Notes under the pieces: model-generated | The model's input: the letters and a program-made list of their open reading frames with translations, nothing else | Told to the model about the DNA's origin: nothing | Databases searched by the model: none | Part shown: piece after piece, positions 46,776 through 57,778 of the stretch | How the letters are laid out: each line of letters starts with the position of its first letter | Numbering within the stretch: position 1 is the stretch's first letter | Assembly: GCA_965153355.1 (NCBI GenBank) | Contig: OZ231127.1 | Location: forward strand, 1,798,001 to 1,862,000 | Source of the DNA: Flaccisagitta enflata | Lineage: Eukaryota; Chaetognatha; Sagittoidea; Aphragmophora | DNA length: 64,000 nt | Direction of reading: 5' to 3' | Program-made: the position numbers and the translations under genes

Positions 46776-46996
46776 TTAGTTGTGTGGACGCGTCTCTACA
46801 ACCCCCTTTGTCTGTCTGTCGGTCCATCCATCTATCTAATTTTACTTCTTTGGTATTCACAGATAGTTATTGCATTACTACTCCTACTTAAATGCATCAT
46901 TAGCCTTTTTTTGTATCACTGCCTCTGCCTTTTTTTGTATCACTGCCTCTGCCCACCCGCACGCGACTTGGGAAGCTGTGTATCCAGCCTTGTTTT
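46776..46996 (-). mobile_element. Hairpin element, type A (diverged)
   Basis: TTTTAGTTGTGTGGACGCGTCTC, ACAACCCCCTTTGTCTGTC, a duplicated ATCACTGCCTCTGCC segment, ACCCGCACGCGACTTGGGAAGC and GTATCCAGCCTTGTTTT. A further partial end (GGCCGTGTACCAGACC) follows to 47053. Confidence 0.7.
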
Positions 46997-47449
46997 CAAA
47001 ACTGCCTCTGGGCAACCGACCGAGACTGGGAGGCCGTGTACCAGACCTCATTTCAGCAGGCAAGAAAATTGAAAATGTTTTGTTTTTTCAAAATGTTTTT
47101 GTAAAACGAAAACCACGAGCCATAAAAACAAATTGCCTTCATCTAAATTTGATGCAGGAAACAGAAAATCGAAACTGCGAATATCGTCAACATAAAAGTG
47201 GAAATGCTGTTGTAAAGAAATTTTGTTTTGGATGGCAATTTCAGGAGATGCTTTTATATCAGGATGGAATTATTGAAAGATTTATTAAGCCGTATTGTTG
47301 TCTGGGGGGATAAAGCCGTGTTGTCTCTAGGAGCTTTTGCAATTTTGTAACAATCCGCGTGCATATCAAATATCTACAAATCAGATGACGTTTATTGACG
47401 GTTTTTGCATCACTGCCCCAGCCCCATTGCTTATTCCATCACTGCTCCT

Positions 47450-47652
47450 TGACGAGGCTTTCTCGGTCCGTGCATCGGTCCTTCTATCCATCTGTCGGTC
47501 CGTGGTGATGGAGTTGAAATCAGGAAAAACGAGCGTTTTAGATACTTTTTATTCAAGTTTGTGTGTGAGGGTGGGGGTTGACGTGTGGATGGAGGTTGAA
47601 TGCTCCTGCGCACTCGTCCGCACCGATATTGTGACCCCGCGTCATTTGTTAT
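47450..47652 (-). mobile_element. Hairpin element, type B, hairpin end lost
   Basis: CGGTCCGTGCATCGGTCC core, GGTGATGGAGTTGAAA, TGTGTGTGAGGGTGGGGGTT, TGCTCCTGCGCACTCGTCCGCA and TGTGACCCCGCGTCATTTGTT. Confidence 0.65.
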
Positions 47653-47668
47653 TTTTGCCACTTGTCTA

Positions 47669-48231
47669 CAGTAGATCTAGTCTAGACTTGAGATAACGAG
47701 GGCAAGCATAGTAGAAAAACAAATGAAGTCAGGGGAGTGATATTTGAAACATAAACTAATAAAGGGATGCCTTATTGCCTAGGATAGGTGGTTGCCATGG
47801 GAACATATTTTTATGTACTTTTGCTAAAATATCAATATTTTGAGAAATTTTTTGAGGGGACATTTTTTTAAATTAAATTTGCTACAACTTTCCCACAGTA
47901 TGTTCTGTAAGAATGTCGCTCATTTAGCGGTTGCTAGGGGTTGACACACATGGATACGCTCCCTAGCAACGGCCAAACAAGCGACATTCTTACAGAACAT
48001 ACTGTGGAAAAGTTGTAGCAAATTTAATTTTGAGCAATGTTGCCTTAAAAATTCTCTCAAAATATTGATATTTTAGCGAAAATACACGGAAATGTGTTTC
48101 CATGGCAACCAGCTATCATAGGGAATAAAGCATCCTTTGATTAGTTTATGATCAAAATATCGCTCCTCTGCTTTCATTCGTCTTTCAACAATGCTTGCCC
48201 CCGTTATCTCAAGTCTAGACGAGATCTACTG
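47669..48231. mobile_element. 563-bp TA-flanked foldback element
   Basis: TA-CAGTAGATCTAGTCTAGACT at the left and the inverse with one mismatch in that stretch at the right, then TA. The arms extend nearly to the centre (GACATTCTTACAGAACATAC is shared inverted near 47905/47975). Tc1/mariner or pogo type by duplication and end sequence. Confidence 0.75.
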
Positions 48232-48433
48232 TACCTTCTAAGTTTCTAACAAATAGAACTAGAATTGACTGGATTTGACGCAGGTAAAGCTTAATAGCGG
48301 GTTAAATGGGCTCATGGATGTGGCCAGTACGGCGTTAAATGGGCTTGTGGAGATCAAAATGGCAAAGTTCCAACCATGAAAATGAAACATTTCCTTTTGC
48401 CAAACGTCGACTCTCGATGCCCAAAAGTGAGAC

Positions 48434-48657
48434 TGGGTGCGTCTTCAGTGACGACAAAATTCGCGATTATTCCCTTGAAACGCGCATATTCATGACTTTC
48501 TAGTGTCCCATAAGGGAGGGAGCAAAGTGAGTGAGCGAGCTTGTGCATAAAGCGAGAGAGCAAGCAGGCATAGCATTGCCGAGTGAGCAAGCGTGTCAGC
48601 GAGTGACCAAGTAGCCCATAAAAAACGCGATTGATAGGAGAAGAAACAGACACACTG
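48434..48657. mobile_element. TNA-flanked element (Harbinger-like), diverged
   Basis: GGGTGCGTCTTCAGTGACGAC, a GAGTGAGCGAGC core, AAAACGCGATTG and AAGAAACAGACACAC. The target duplication is not clear. Confidence 0.6.
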
Positions 48658-48709
48658 CTTACCATGTGGATTTTATTATCTGTCAACTTTTTAAGCACGC
48701 CTTATCTCT

Positions 48710-48840
48710 TAGGATCGCATGCACGCGGTTCTTTAACCTGTTTTGTTGGTTTGTTGGTCCATCGACAGTCTAAGACAATGCTTCTTTTTTAGCGTTTTTG
48801 GTTTTTCTGTGGATTGCTGCCTCTGAGCAATGAACAACAT
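48710..48840 (-). mobile_element. Degenerate hairpin element
   Basis: TTAGGATCGCATGCACGCGGTTCT, TTGGTTTGTTGGTCCATCG and TTTTTAGCG; the rest has decayed. Confidence 0.45.
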
Positions 48841-49162
48841 CCGACAAAATTCAATCCATTACTTTTATCATATTACACATTTGAGTGAAAAATAGTTGGC
48901 CTAATAGGTTGACCTTTGAACTGTTGCAAGTGGAAGGTAGAGAGACTCCGCAGTAAAAATTTCTCTGAACTCCGACAAGAAGTATGATTTTCATGGATTT
49001 AATTCTGACATGTTTTTCCGCCTTAATTTGTTATGTCCGTTTTCTCTGAATTTCCCAGTTACAAATAGAATAAGATTTTGTTCGCTGTCCTTGTTAACAA
49101 ACAACTAGAAAGATTGTTGATGATAAACAAGGCCATTTTACGATCATTGTTTATTTTGGCAG
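48841..49162. other. Spacer, nothing recognised
   Basis: No supported feature. Confidence 0.4.
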
Positions 49163-49298
49163 GAAAATCAGGCCAAATACATACCGGAAGAAGAAATCTG
49201 CAATGCAATAGCTTCTGCAATCACTGATATAAACATTGACTTTAAACGCTTCCTCGTATCTGCATCAAACTTAAAGCCCCACTATGCCGGGATTTCAG
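49163..49298 (+). CDS. Weak exon candidate
   Basis: A 136-base segment between TTTATTTTGGCAG and donor-like GTGGTT, open only in phase 0 (EICNAIASAITDINIDFKRF...). Its phases (0 in, 1 out) equal those of the ankyrin exon of the receptor gene, and its sequence faintly recalls the first helix pair of an ankyrin repeat. The donor is poor and open stretches of this length occur by chance. Confidence 0.25.
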
Positions 49299-49320
49299 GT
49301 GGTTTTGTCACACTGTCCTT

Positions 49321-49590
49321 TTCCCCCCCCCCCCCTCTTTTCCTTCTGAAGTCATTCTCCTTTCTGGTTCTTGTCATCTGTCAGTTGTCATTTTAGAAAG
49401 AGGCCGGCAAGAGGAGGGGGGATTAGGGGGAAGTGGGTAGGGGGGAGGAGGGGGTAGGGGGGAGGAGGGGGGGAGTGGGTAGGGGGGAGGAGGGGGAAGT
49501 GGGTAGGGGGGAGGGGAGGTGGGTAGGAGGGAGGGGGTTAGTGGGTAGGGGGGAGGAGGGGGTAGTGGGAGAGGGTGTAGAGGGTCACAT
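49321..49590. repeat. Poly(C) run and G-rich minisatellite
   Basis: A C run at 49325-49335, then 49389-49590 made of GGGGGGAGGAGGGGG and GTGGGTAGGG units. The plus strand has many G-quadruplex-capable runs. Confidence 0.9.
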
Positions 49591-49737
49591 TGGTTGAAGA
49601 ACTGCAGCTGCGTGAGGCAATTAAATTATCAGGGACGTCCAACACTGTATAACATGTATGTGAAAAAAAAACAAACTATACAGCGATTATCATATAATAC
49701 CTGCTACCGCACTCAAAATCAAATCATCTATGCCTCC

Positions 49738-51290
49738 TGGATTGTCACCTATTCTCACCTCTAAACCGATTGTCACCTCCCTTACCACAACCTTTCACTG
49801 TTGATGATCATGTCTTGCCATATCTAGGTCTCCTCGACTTCAACTGTTACCCATTGTCACCCACTATCACCTCTGAACCCATTGTCACTTCTCATGCCAC
49901 AGCTCTCTCTTCTCGGCATCAATTGTCACCCACAGTCATAGTTGAACCCATTGTCACTTCTTTTGCCACATCTTGGTCTCCTCGCCTTCAATTGTCACCC
50001 ATTGTCACCTATTGTCACCCATCATCACCTCTGAACCCATTGTCACTTCTCGTGTCACATCTTGGTCTCCTCGCCTTCAATTGTCACCCATTGTCACCCA
50101 TTGTCACTTCTCTTGCCACATCTTGGTCTCCTCGCCTTCAATTGTCACCCATTGTCACCTATTGTCACCCATCATCACCTCTGAACCCATTGTCACTTCT
50201 CTTGTCACATCTTGGTCTCCTCGCCTTCAATTGTCACCCATTGTCACCCATTGTTACTTCTCTTGTCACATCTTGGTCTCCTCGCCTTCAATTTTCACCC
50301 ATTGTCACCTATTGTCACCCATCATCACCTCTGAACCCATTTTCACTTCTCTTGTCACATCTTGGTCTCCTCGCCTTCAATTGTCACCCATTGTCACCCA
50401 TTGTCACTTCTCTTGCCACATCTAAATCTCCTCGACTTTAATTGTCAACCACAGTCATAGTTGAACCCATTGTCACTTCTCTTGCCACATCTCAATCTCC
50501 TCGACTTCAATTGTCACCAATGGTTACCTATTGTCACCCATTGTCACCCATTATCACTTCTCTTGCCACATCTCAATCTCCTCGCCTTCAATTGTCACCC
50601 ATTGTCACCTCTGAACCCATTGTCACTTCTCTTGTCACATCTTGGTCTCCTCACCTTCAATTGTCACCAATTGTCACCAATTGTCACCCACTATCACCTC
50701 TGAACCCATTGTCACTTCTCTTGCCACATCTCGGTCTCCTCGCCTTCAATTGTCACCTATTGTCACCCATTATCACCTCTGAAGCCATTGTCACTTCTCT
50801 TGTCACATCTTGGTCTCCTCGCCTTCAATTGTCACCAATTGTCACCAATTGTCACCCACTATCACCTCTGAACCCATTGTCACTTCTCTTGTCACATCTT
50901 GGTCTCCTCACCTTCAATTGTCACCAATTGTCACCGATTGTCACCTCTGAACTAATTGTCACTTCTCTTGCCACATCTCAATATCCTTGCCTTCAATTGT
51001 CACCCATTGTCACCGATTGTCACCTCTGAACTAATTGTCACTTCTCTTGCCACATCTCAATATCCTTGCCTTCAATTGTCACCTATTGTCACCCATTATC
51101 ACCTCTGAACCCATTGTCACTTCTCTTGCCACATCTCAATCTCCTCGCCTTCAATTGTCACCCATTGTCACCCATAATCAACTCTGATACCATTGTGACT
51201 TCCCTTGCCACATCTCGATCTCCTCGCCTTCAATTGTCACCCATTGTCACCTCTGAACTCATTTTCACTTCTCTTGCCACATCTTGCGCC
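49738..51290. repeat. TCACCCATTG minisatellite with 150-bp higher-order units
   Basis: Built from TTGTCACCCA phrases and a TCTTGCCACATCTTGGTCTC spacer. CCTATTGTCACCCATCATCA recurs at about 50008, 50158 and 50308, an exact 150-bp period, then the order becomes irregular. Because 150 is a multiple of three, long open frames arise in several frames; they are artefacts. Confidence 0.9.
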
Positions 51291-51780
51291 CGTTTTGTCA
51301 GACTTCAATTTCTCTTTTTAATTCTTTTGGGTCAGTTTCTCATAAAAAGTGAACTTCGATTCCCTTGATAGGGTCAAAAGGACTCATCGTTTTCTTTTTC
51401 TTTTTTGCTTCCTGATGTTTGTCCGTTTTTGGTGCTTTCTTCTTTTCCAAATCTCCCAATCTTCGTTTTTCTCAATTTCTTAGAAGCGTCGTCGCCTGTG
51501 AAAAAAAGATGTGTCCATCTGTCCGTCTGTCCGCAACTGGTTAACATTCTCTTTTTGTTCAAGCACAATATGTTGAATTAGTACCTTTCTTATAAAAAGT
51601 ATTATAAATTCTATCTTCCGAATTAGTCTTCCTTCCGTCAGTTTGTTTTTCGTTCTCACCGTTTAATTTTCTCATTCGGAAAACCAAAAGCGTTGTTCTC
51701 TACTGACCTCTTTTTTTTACTGTTCCGCTGTCTCTATCTGTGCCACAGTTTTTGTCTCGCAATTCTTCTGTCAGTTAATA
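51291..51780. other. Afadin intron 1, nothing recognised
   Basis: No second afadin exon was found here. A short GTCCATCTGTCCGTCTGTCC fragment near 51512 recalls a hairpin-element core. Confidence 0.4.
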
Positions 51781-51782
51781 TA

Positions 51783-51812
51783 TCTCTCTCTCTCTCTTCC
51801 TCTCTCTCTCTC

Positions 51813-51902
<90 letters not shown>

Positions 51903-51903
51903 C
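51783..51903. repeat. (CT)n microsatellite next to the afadin donor
   Basis: CT on the plus strand, so GA on the afadin transcript, starting about 20 bases after the splice donor. Confidence 0.95.
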
Positions 51904-51922
51904 TTAACTATGTAGTACTCAC

Positions 51923-52055
51923 CTCTCTAGGTTCGGATATTTCAAAGAGGTCCAGTCTATTTGTATTCCATTCACGAATCGCTTGCAATAAATTTTCCCT
52001 GGCCTCTCTGTGGGCTTTACTTCCGGCGCGCGGTAACATGGACTCTTCATCGACA

Positions 52056-52089
<34 letters not shown>

Positions 52090-52879
52090 ATTCCCGATCG
52101 TCGTCGGCGTCGTCGTCGTTGTGGTCGTCATGGTTACGATGCTCGTCGTTGCGGACGTGGACGTTGTCGATATCCTTGGTATTCCTAATGAGACCTACGG
52201 CGTCGTTTATAACGTTATGACTTACTGCGTCACGTCTCATTGCGCCTTCTCCTACGTCACGTCTAACTGCGCCACCGCTACGTGGAGGAGACGTCATACC
52301 CGGATGAGGATGAGGATGATGATGACGTCGAGGCACGCCCCAAAAAGGATGAAGAGAAGGAGGAGATGACGAGGCCGCCGCCGCCGCCGCCGCTGCCGCC
52401 GCCATCGCGGGATCGATACCATCGATTCCAGCTTCGGTCGGAACGTCCCAAACACCGCCGGACGCCATTACAACGCCGGTGGCGCCACTTTCACGCCACG
52501 CTGCAGCGGAAGCGGCATGGGCAGCAGAGTTGGCGCCGGCGCCGTCTAATCCGGCGCCGCTTTCCATCCAAATCGGCGGCGTGGATATCATAGTTTCTCG
52601 ACGCGCGACGAAACTATTTCCGCTGTTGCCGCTGCTTCCTGGCGTGCACCCGCTACCGCTGCCGCCTAAGCTGCCACCGCCGCCGCCACCGCCGCCGCCA
52701 ACGTTGCCATTGACGTTACGACGCGGCGTCGATTTGCCGCCGGTCGAAGATCCGGAAAGACGCCGGATTCTTTGTTGCGTCAAAGCGGAAGCGGAAGTGG
52801 AAGGCGTCGGCGTCGCCGATGTGGAAACGGCGCCGTCGATATCCTCGCTTGGAGGCGCCGAAGATGATGAAGATGCCAT
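51923..52879 (-). CDS. AFDN: Afadin/canoe, first coding exon
   Basis: A 957-base exon encoding 319 residues, from ATGGCATCTTC to donor GTGAGT in phase 0. The C-terminal part, NLLQAIREWNTNRLDLFEIS then EPRE, matches the conserved start of afadin just before its first Ras-association domain (vertebrate afadin has HHWNANRLDLFEISQPTE). Afadin links nectins and Rap1/Ras signalling to actin at adherens junctions. In vertebrates this motif begins about 20 residues from the start. Here some 290 residues precede it: Ser-rich, a run of nine Gly, a run of ten Ala, HHHPHPHPG, and an Asp stretch (eleven D in a row). The exon is CpG-rich, unlike its surroundings. Upstream lies a CAA array, downstream a GA array. 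Later exons (RA, FHA, DIL, PDZ) are not visible in the window. Confidence 0.82.
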
Positions 52880-52901
52880 CACTGTTGGTTGTAGAACAAC
52901 T

Positions 52902-52904
52902 TCG

Positions 52905-52985
<81 letters not shown>

Positions 52986-53038
52986 TTAAAGGGTAATTGT
53001 TGTTGTTGTTGTTGTTGTTGTTGTTTTTGTTGTAATTT

Positions 53039-53124
<86 letters not shown>

Positions 53125-53126
53125 GA
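52902..53126. repeat. (TTG)n array upstream of afadin
   Basis: Two long TTG runs split by GTTTTTAAAGGGTAATTG. On the afadin strand this is (CAA)n starting 23 bases before the ATG, so it may be part of the 5' leader or promoter. Confidence 0.95.
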
Positions 53127-53349
53127 TTTATTTATTTTTGTTGCTGTTTTTGTTGCGGTTGTTTTTGCTTTGGTTTTTGGTTTTGTTAGGAGTTGTTGAT
53201 GCTGTTGTTGCGTTGTTGTTTTTTCTTGTCAGTTGTTTGTGGTGATGGCTATGGTTTTTCTTATTGTTGTTGTTGTTCCCGGTTATTGGTTGTTGGTATT
53301 AATGATGTAAAAGCTACTGCTGGTGTCGATTGTGAATTTCGGAGATGAA

Positions 53350-53760
53350 AGAATAACATAGGGGATAGTCGGGCCTGAAGACAACAAGATTTGAGACTAT
53401 AATCCAAATTAGGAAGATGTGGGGGCAATCATGTAGAAGGACGACGAGATTAGAAAGTATAATCCAATTTACAAAGACAAAGGGGAAAGACAACGAGATT
53501 TGACGCGATGATTGAATTATTGAAGACGTAGGAGACCAAGGCTTAACAGAAGGAATAGCTGCAGAGGAAGACAGGTAATCCCGATAATGATAATCTCGAT
53601 GAGTAAGCAAAGATGAAGAAGTAACAAAAGGGGTAAGTCGAGTTGGAAGACGAAGTGATTTGAGATGATAATCCAAATATGGAAAACGGAGAAGACGAAG
53701 GAGTAACAAAAAGGAGATCCAGTAAAAAGACGAAGAAGAATGAGACATTAATCCGATTTT
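53350..53760. repeat. Degenerate repeat of about 65 bp
   Basis: Phrases such as GACGAGATTTGA..ATAATCCAAAT and GACGTAGGAGAC recur at irregular steps. This repeat is why a 144-codon minus-strand frame is open. Confidence 0.55.
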
Positions 53761-53829
53761 ATAGGTGAAGAAACAATAATCAATATTTATGAAGGAGGGC
53801 GTGGATTAAGATATTGATATAATCGTCGT

Positions 53830-53861
53830 AGTTGTTGTGGTTGTTGTTGTTGTTGTTGTGG

Positions 53862-53956
<95 letters not shown>

Positions 53957-53957
53957 A
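53830..53957. repeat. (TTG)n array
   Basis: Near-pure TTG, about 128 bp. Confidence 0.95.
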
Positions 53958-54247
53958 ATGTTGAATCAAAATTCTACCTATATTCCACTTTTTCTTTTGA
54001 ACTGAAATGTCGACATTTATTGGTTATGGTGTATTTGGGCGATCCATAAACGTTTGACAAGCAGAGTTCGTAATTTAGTAAGAACATGTGCATAGGAAAA
54101 ATAAAAACATTGAGGTTGCGTTATTTGCACTGCATTAACTGCAGAGAGAAAAAAATCAACAGCTGGGTAATGATAGTATCCAAAACAGAAGAATAATGCT
54201 GGCGCGGTTTTATCACTTTTGTATTTTTTATTTTCTTTTTATCTATA

Positions 54248-54615
54248 CTTAATCCATACGTTTTTAATCCATACGTTTTTAATTCATGTGTTGTCAATCC
54301 GTGTTGTTAATCCATGTGTTGCTAATCCATGTTGTTTATTCTATATTTTATGCGTCGCGTTGGAAGAGAGAATGAGAACGTAATCCGATCGGTGGCGTAA
54401 AGCAATGGCGTGGCGATGGCGTGGTGATGGCGTGGCAATAGCGCAGCGATGGCGTGGCGATGGCGATTGCGTGGCGATGGCGTGGCGAAAGCGTGGCGAT
54501 GGCGTCGTGATGGCGTGGAGATGGTGTGACGATGGCGATTGCGTGGCGATTACGCAGCGATGGCGTGGCGAAAGCGTGGTGATGGCGTGGCGATTGCGTG
54601 GTGAAAGCGCGGCGT
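54248..54615. repeat. TAATCCATGTGTTG and GCGTGGCGATGG minisatellites
   Basis: A TTAATCCATACGTTTT-type array to about 54345, then 54405-54615 of GCGTGGCGATG units mixed with GCGTGGTGATG, GCGCAGCGATG and GCGTGGCGAAA. Confidence 0.9.
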
Positions 54616-54796
54616 GGTGTGACGCAGGCAAAACTCCAAAACGTTATCAATCTTTTTACTATTTTTTTTTCTTTTAAAAAGAATTCCGAGAAAAAAACCA
54701 AAAATTGGCACAACAAAATATCGAATCCAATACGTCTATATTTTTCCGGGTGAAGGGTAAAAAGCTAATCTACACTAATGACAATGCGATGAAGCG

Positions 54797-54797
54797 G

Positions 54798-54831
<34 letters not shown>

Positions 54832-54900
54832 CGTTGTTGGTGTCGTTGTTGGTGTCGTTGTTGTTGTTGTTGTTGTTGTTGGTGTCGTTGTTGTTGTTTT
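54797..54900. repeat. (TTG)n array with GTCGTTGTTGGT inserts
   Basis: TTG run interrupted three times by TTGGTGTCGTTG. Confidence 0.9.
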
Positions 54901-55425
54901 GTAGTGGTGGTGCTGCTGATGTTAATGTTGATGTTAATCTTGGCAGATGCAGAGGCCGTTTTGTTTTTGAAATATACCAAATGATATTAGTGCCAGTCTT
55001 CGTAAAAGCAAAGGTCATCAGAGACAGAGACAGAGACAGCGACGGAATATTTCGCCTGAGAGAGACGGTCGCCATTTCTATCACTCCATGGCATGACTAG
55101 TTGGCGAAGATGTGACATTGTGACAGAGGCTTGACCTGGTTCCTGCAATAGATAGATTTGTGGCTGTTATCAGGTGCTGAGGATGGCAATTCACAAATAA
55201 TTCACAGTCAAAGGAAGAAGGATTTCCTCATCAATCGGAAGCCGCGTTAGTCTGATTTCCATTTAGTCATAATTGCTACAATTAATTATTGGGCAGCGGG
55301 CCCCAAGTGGGGCTGATGACCTATGCTTTCACGCATATGGGAGATGGACAAAATGATAGCCTCTTGGAACTTGCTAAGCAACTCTGATGGTCAGTCAGTT
55401 GTTTGGTCGGTAACCTTTTTGGGCA
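54901..55425. other. Spacer; foldback fragment at 55290
   Basis: TTGGGCAGCGGGCCCCAAGTGGG at 55289-55311 is a truncated end of the foldback family. The rest is unrecognised. Confidence 0.45.
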
Positions 55426-55937
55426 GCGACCCCAAAGGGCCGATTTCCTGTAGAACACAGGGGGTAATTTCCAGACATCCGTCTTTCCATCCTTCTGTTC
55501 ATCCATCCCCCCCGGTTGGCCATCAAAGCCTCAAATTTGCCCTCCCAGACCTCTGTTAAGCCTTCCAGGCCTCAAATCAGCCTTCCAGGCTTCAAATCAG
55601 TCCCTCCAGCCTCAAATCTGATCTCCAGACCTCCAATATGCCCTCTAAACCTTCAATTAGCCCTCAAAACATCAAATCAGCCCTCCGTGGCTCAAATTTG
55701 CCCTCCCAACCTCAAATCTGCTCTCCAAGCCTTAGTTCTACCCTCCGGCCTTAAAATATGCCTTCAGTAGCCTAAATCACTCATCTAAGACCTGAAATAT
55801 GCCCCCTCAGGACATCTTGAAATTCCCCCCTGTAATCTACAGGACATTGGCCTTTTGGGGCTGCTGCCCTGCTCTCACTCCATTTCTTCAATCCAAGCAG
55901 GGAATCGGGTACCGCTGACCATGTGCGATCCTTGGAT
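55426..55937. mobile_element. Foldback element, GGGCAGCGGCCCC family, copy 5
   Basis: Reverse orientation: TTTTTGGGCAGCGACCCC, CTGTAGAACACAGGGG, an array of CCTCAAATCTGCCCTCCAG units (55520-55800), then CTACAGGACATTGG and GGGTACCGCTGACCATGTGCGATCCTTGG at the end. The core units are the reverse complement of those in copies 2 and 3. Confidence 0.8.
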
Positions 55938-55960
55938 GACTAGTTTACCTTTTCGGCGTA

Positions 55961-56059
55961 TATGAGTCTTTTGAGCTCATTGCTCTTGCCCTAATGCCTC
56001 GGTGACCTTCTCTGCCCACCCGCACGTGACTGGGGTAGCCGTGTATCCAGCCTTGTTAC
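55961..56059 (-). mobile_element. Hairpin element fragment, type A
   Basis: CTCATTGCTCTTGCCC, CCCACCCGCACGTGACTGGGG and GTGTATCCAGCCTTGTTA; hairpin half missing. Confidence 0.65.
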
Positions 56060-56210
56060 TAGCAGATCCATCAGAGTGAGTTTGTTGTTTGTGTAACTTG
56101 ATGTTATATTCATTCTCATTCATTAAAGATCTTTTCTTTTCAGGTCTAACTGAAACGTGACGGTGACCTCTCTATCTCTAAGCGTAAAAGGCCAGCTGAG
56201 CACGGAACTT

Positions 56211-56213
<3 letters not shown>

Positions 56214-56296
<83 letters not shown>
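56214..56296. repeat. (GA)n microsatellite
   Basis: About 83 bp of GA followed by an ACAGACAT-rich tail to 56370. Confidence 0.95.
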
Positions 56297-56299
<3 letters not shown>

Positions 56300-56600
56300 A
56301 TGGACAGAGGGGTAGACTAACACAGAAGACAGACAGACATACAGACATACAGAGTTATAGACAGACATAACATACAGAGAATCAGAGATCCAAAGAGACA
56401 CAAACAACCTGCGGAGGTAAGAAGTGACAAGTCACGGATATTTTGATCTCTGCATATCGCAAAAAGGATTTGCAGTGATTCACTTTGGCTCAAACGCAGC
56501 GGTCTTTGGCTGACCTTTTTTGGTTTATTTTTGGGCAGCGGCATAACACTGCATAAGAAATCTCAATTGCCACTCATCTCTAAGCAAGTTTAAATCAATC

Positions 56601-56757
56601 TTTAGTCGCGGACACGCGACTCTACACCTTGCCGTGTTGGTCGGTCGGTCGGTAGGTCGGTCGGTATGTCGGTCACATTTTTGAATTCTGAGCGGTTTTC
56701 GCATTACTGCTCCTGCCCAACCGTCTGCGACTAGATTGCCGTGTATCCGACTTCGTT
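56601..56757 (-). mobile_element. Hairpin element, type C
   Basis: TTTAGTCGCGGACACGCGACTC, TACACCTTGCCGTGTTGG, a GGTCGGTCGGTAGG core, TACTGCTCCTGCCCAACCG, TCTGCGACTAGATTGCCGTG and TATCCGACTTCGTT. Best match is 31530-31681. Confidence 0.8.
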
Positions 56758-56917
56758 CTCCTCTCACTCCACTTCTTTTTTTCATCACTCCAACTTGGGT
56801 GCTGTGTTGTCCTTGTCCCTAAACTAATTGAAGCAACACCTAATTGAAGCAACAGAAAACATCATACTAGAGACAATTTCACCATAAATACCGCTTCAGA
56901 TCCGGTTTTGTCAGAAA

Positions 56918-57102
56918 TTTTAGTCGCGTGCACGCGACTCTACAACCCGCTTTGTCCGTTGGTTGGTCGGTTGGTCACACTTTACTTTTTTTATAGTTTT
57001 ATTTCTTTGACCTCACTGCTCCTGCCCAAATGATCTGATGACTTCAATTATGGCCCCTGCCCACCTGCACGCAACTTCGGTAGCCGTGTATCCGGCCTTG
57101 TT
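56918..57102 (-). mobile_element. Hairpin element, type A
   Basis: TTTTAGTCGCGTGCACGCGACTC (18-bp perfect palindrome), TACAACCCGCTTTGTCCG, a GGTTGGTC core, CACTGCTCCTGCCC and GTGTATCCGGCCTTGTT. Confidence 0.85.
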
Positions 57103-57130
57103 GTATTCCAGTCAGATTTCTCTTACCTTC

Positions 57131-57359
57131 TGAGGATATGTTTCTAGTGACGAAAAAACGCGATTATTCGCCTTAATTGCGTTTATAGCAAGAACACTTA
57201 AATTCACACAAGGTAGTGAGTGAAATGAGTGTACGAGCCTGTGGGTGAGCAGAGAGAGCGGATAAATAGTTGAAACAAATCGAGCGAGTGACCGAGTGAC
57301 TGAGTGACTAAGAGACCTGTTTTAAAACGCGGTTTTCAAAGTGTAGAGACACGCCCTGA
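57131..57359. mobile_element. TNA-flanked element (Harbinger-like)
   Basis: Element 57134-57356, flanked by TGA on both sides. Ends GGATATGTTTCTAGTGACG and inverse of GGGCGTGTCTCTAC; a core of GAGTGAGTG/GACCGAGTGA repeats. Confidence 0.8.
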
Positions 57360-57778
57360 ATGGTTTTTATAATCTAATTTGCAATTTTTTATGGACTTGC
57401 AGTTAAACTCAGACTTCGTGCCCTCTCTTTGGGGGTTGAATGTCTAATCGTTTTTGCGTATTCAGAGTTTGTGTTTGGTGCCCTTTTTTTCCATTCGTAG
57501 AACAGGCGTAGTTTATTCTCGTATTTGCTGCCACTATTTTCACCCGCGAAGACACAACTCCGTATATTTCTGTGTCAGTTCATCGATCCGTCGGTCCTTT
57601 GGTCCAACGGTGGTCCTGAACTCAACGAAGCAACGGCAAACACGGCATAGAGAGACAATTCCACCGCGAACGCCATGAAAGCCGCTTTAGTACCAATTTT
57701 GTCACAATATATATTTTCCAGTCAGATTTCTTCCACGATTTACCTTCTGAAAGGTTTACTAAAAATTCCATTTGCCAC

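Noticed and set aside
49770-51368. Frames of 100-223 codons, Pro/Ser/His-rich
   Set aside because: Minisatellite with a period divisible by three; several frames are open at once.
53314-53748. 144-codon minus-strand frame upstream of afadin
   Set aside because: Sequence is a degenerate repeat and the translation has no family resemblance or splice context.
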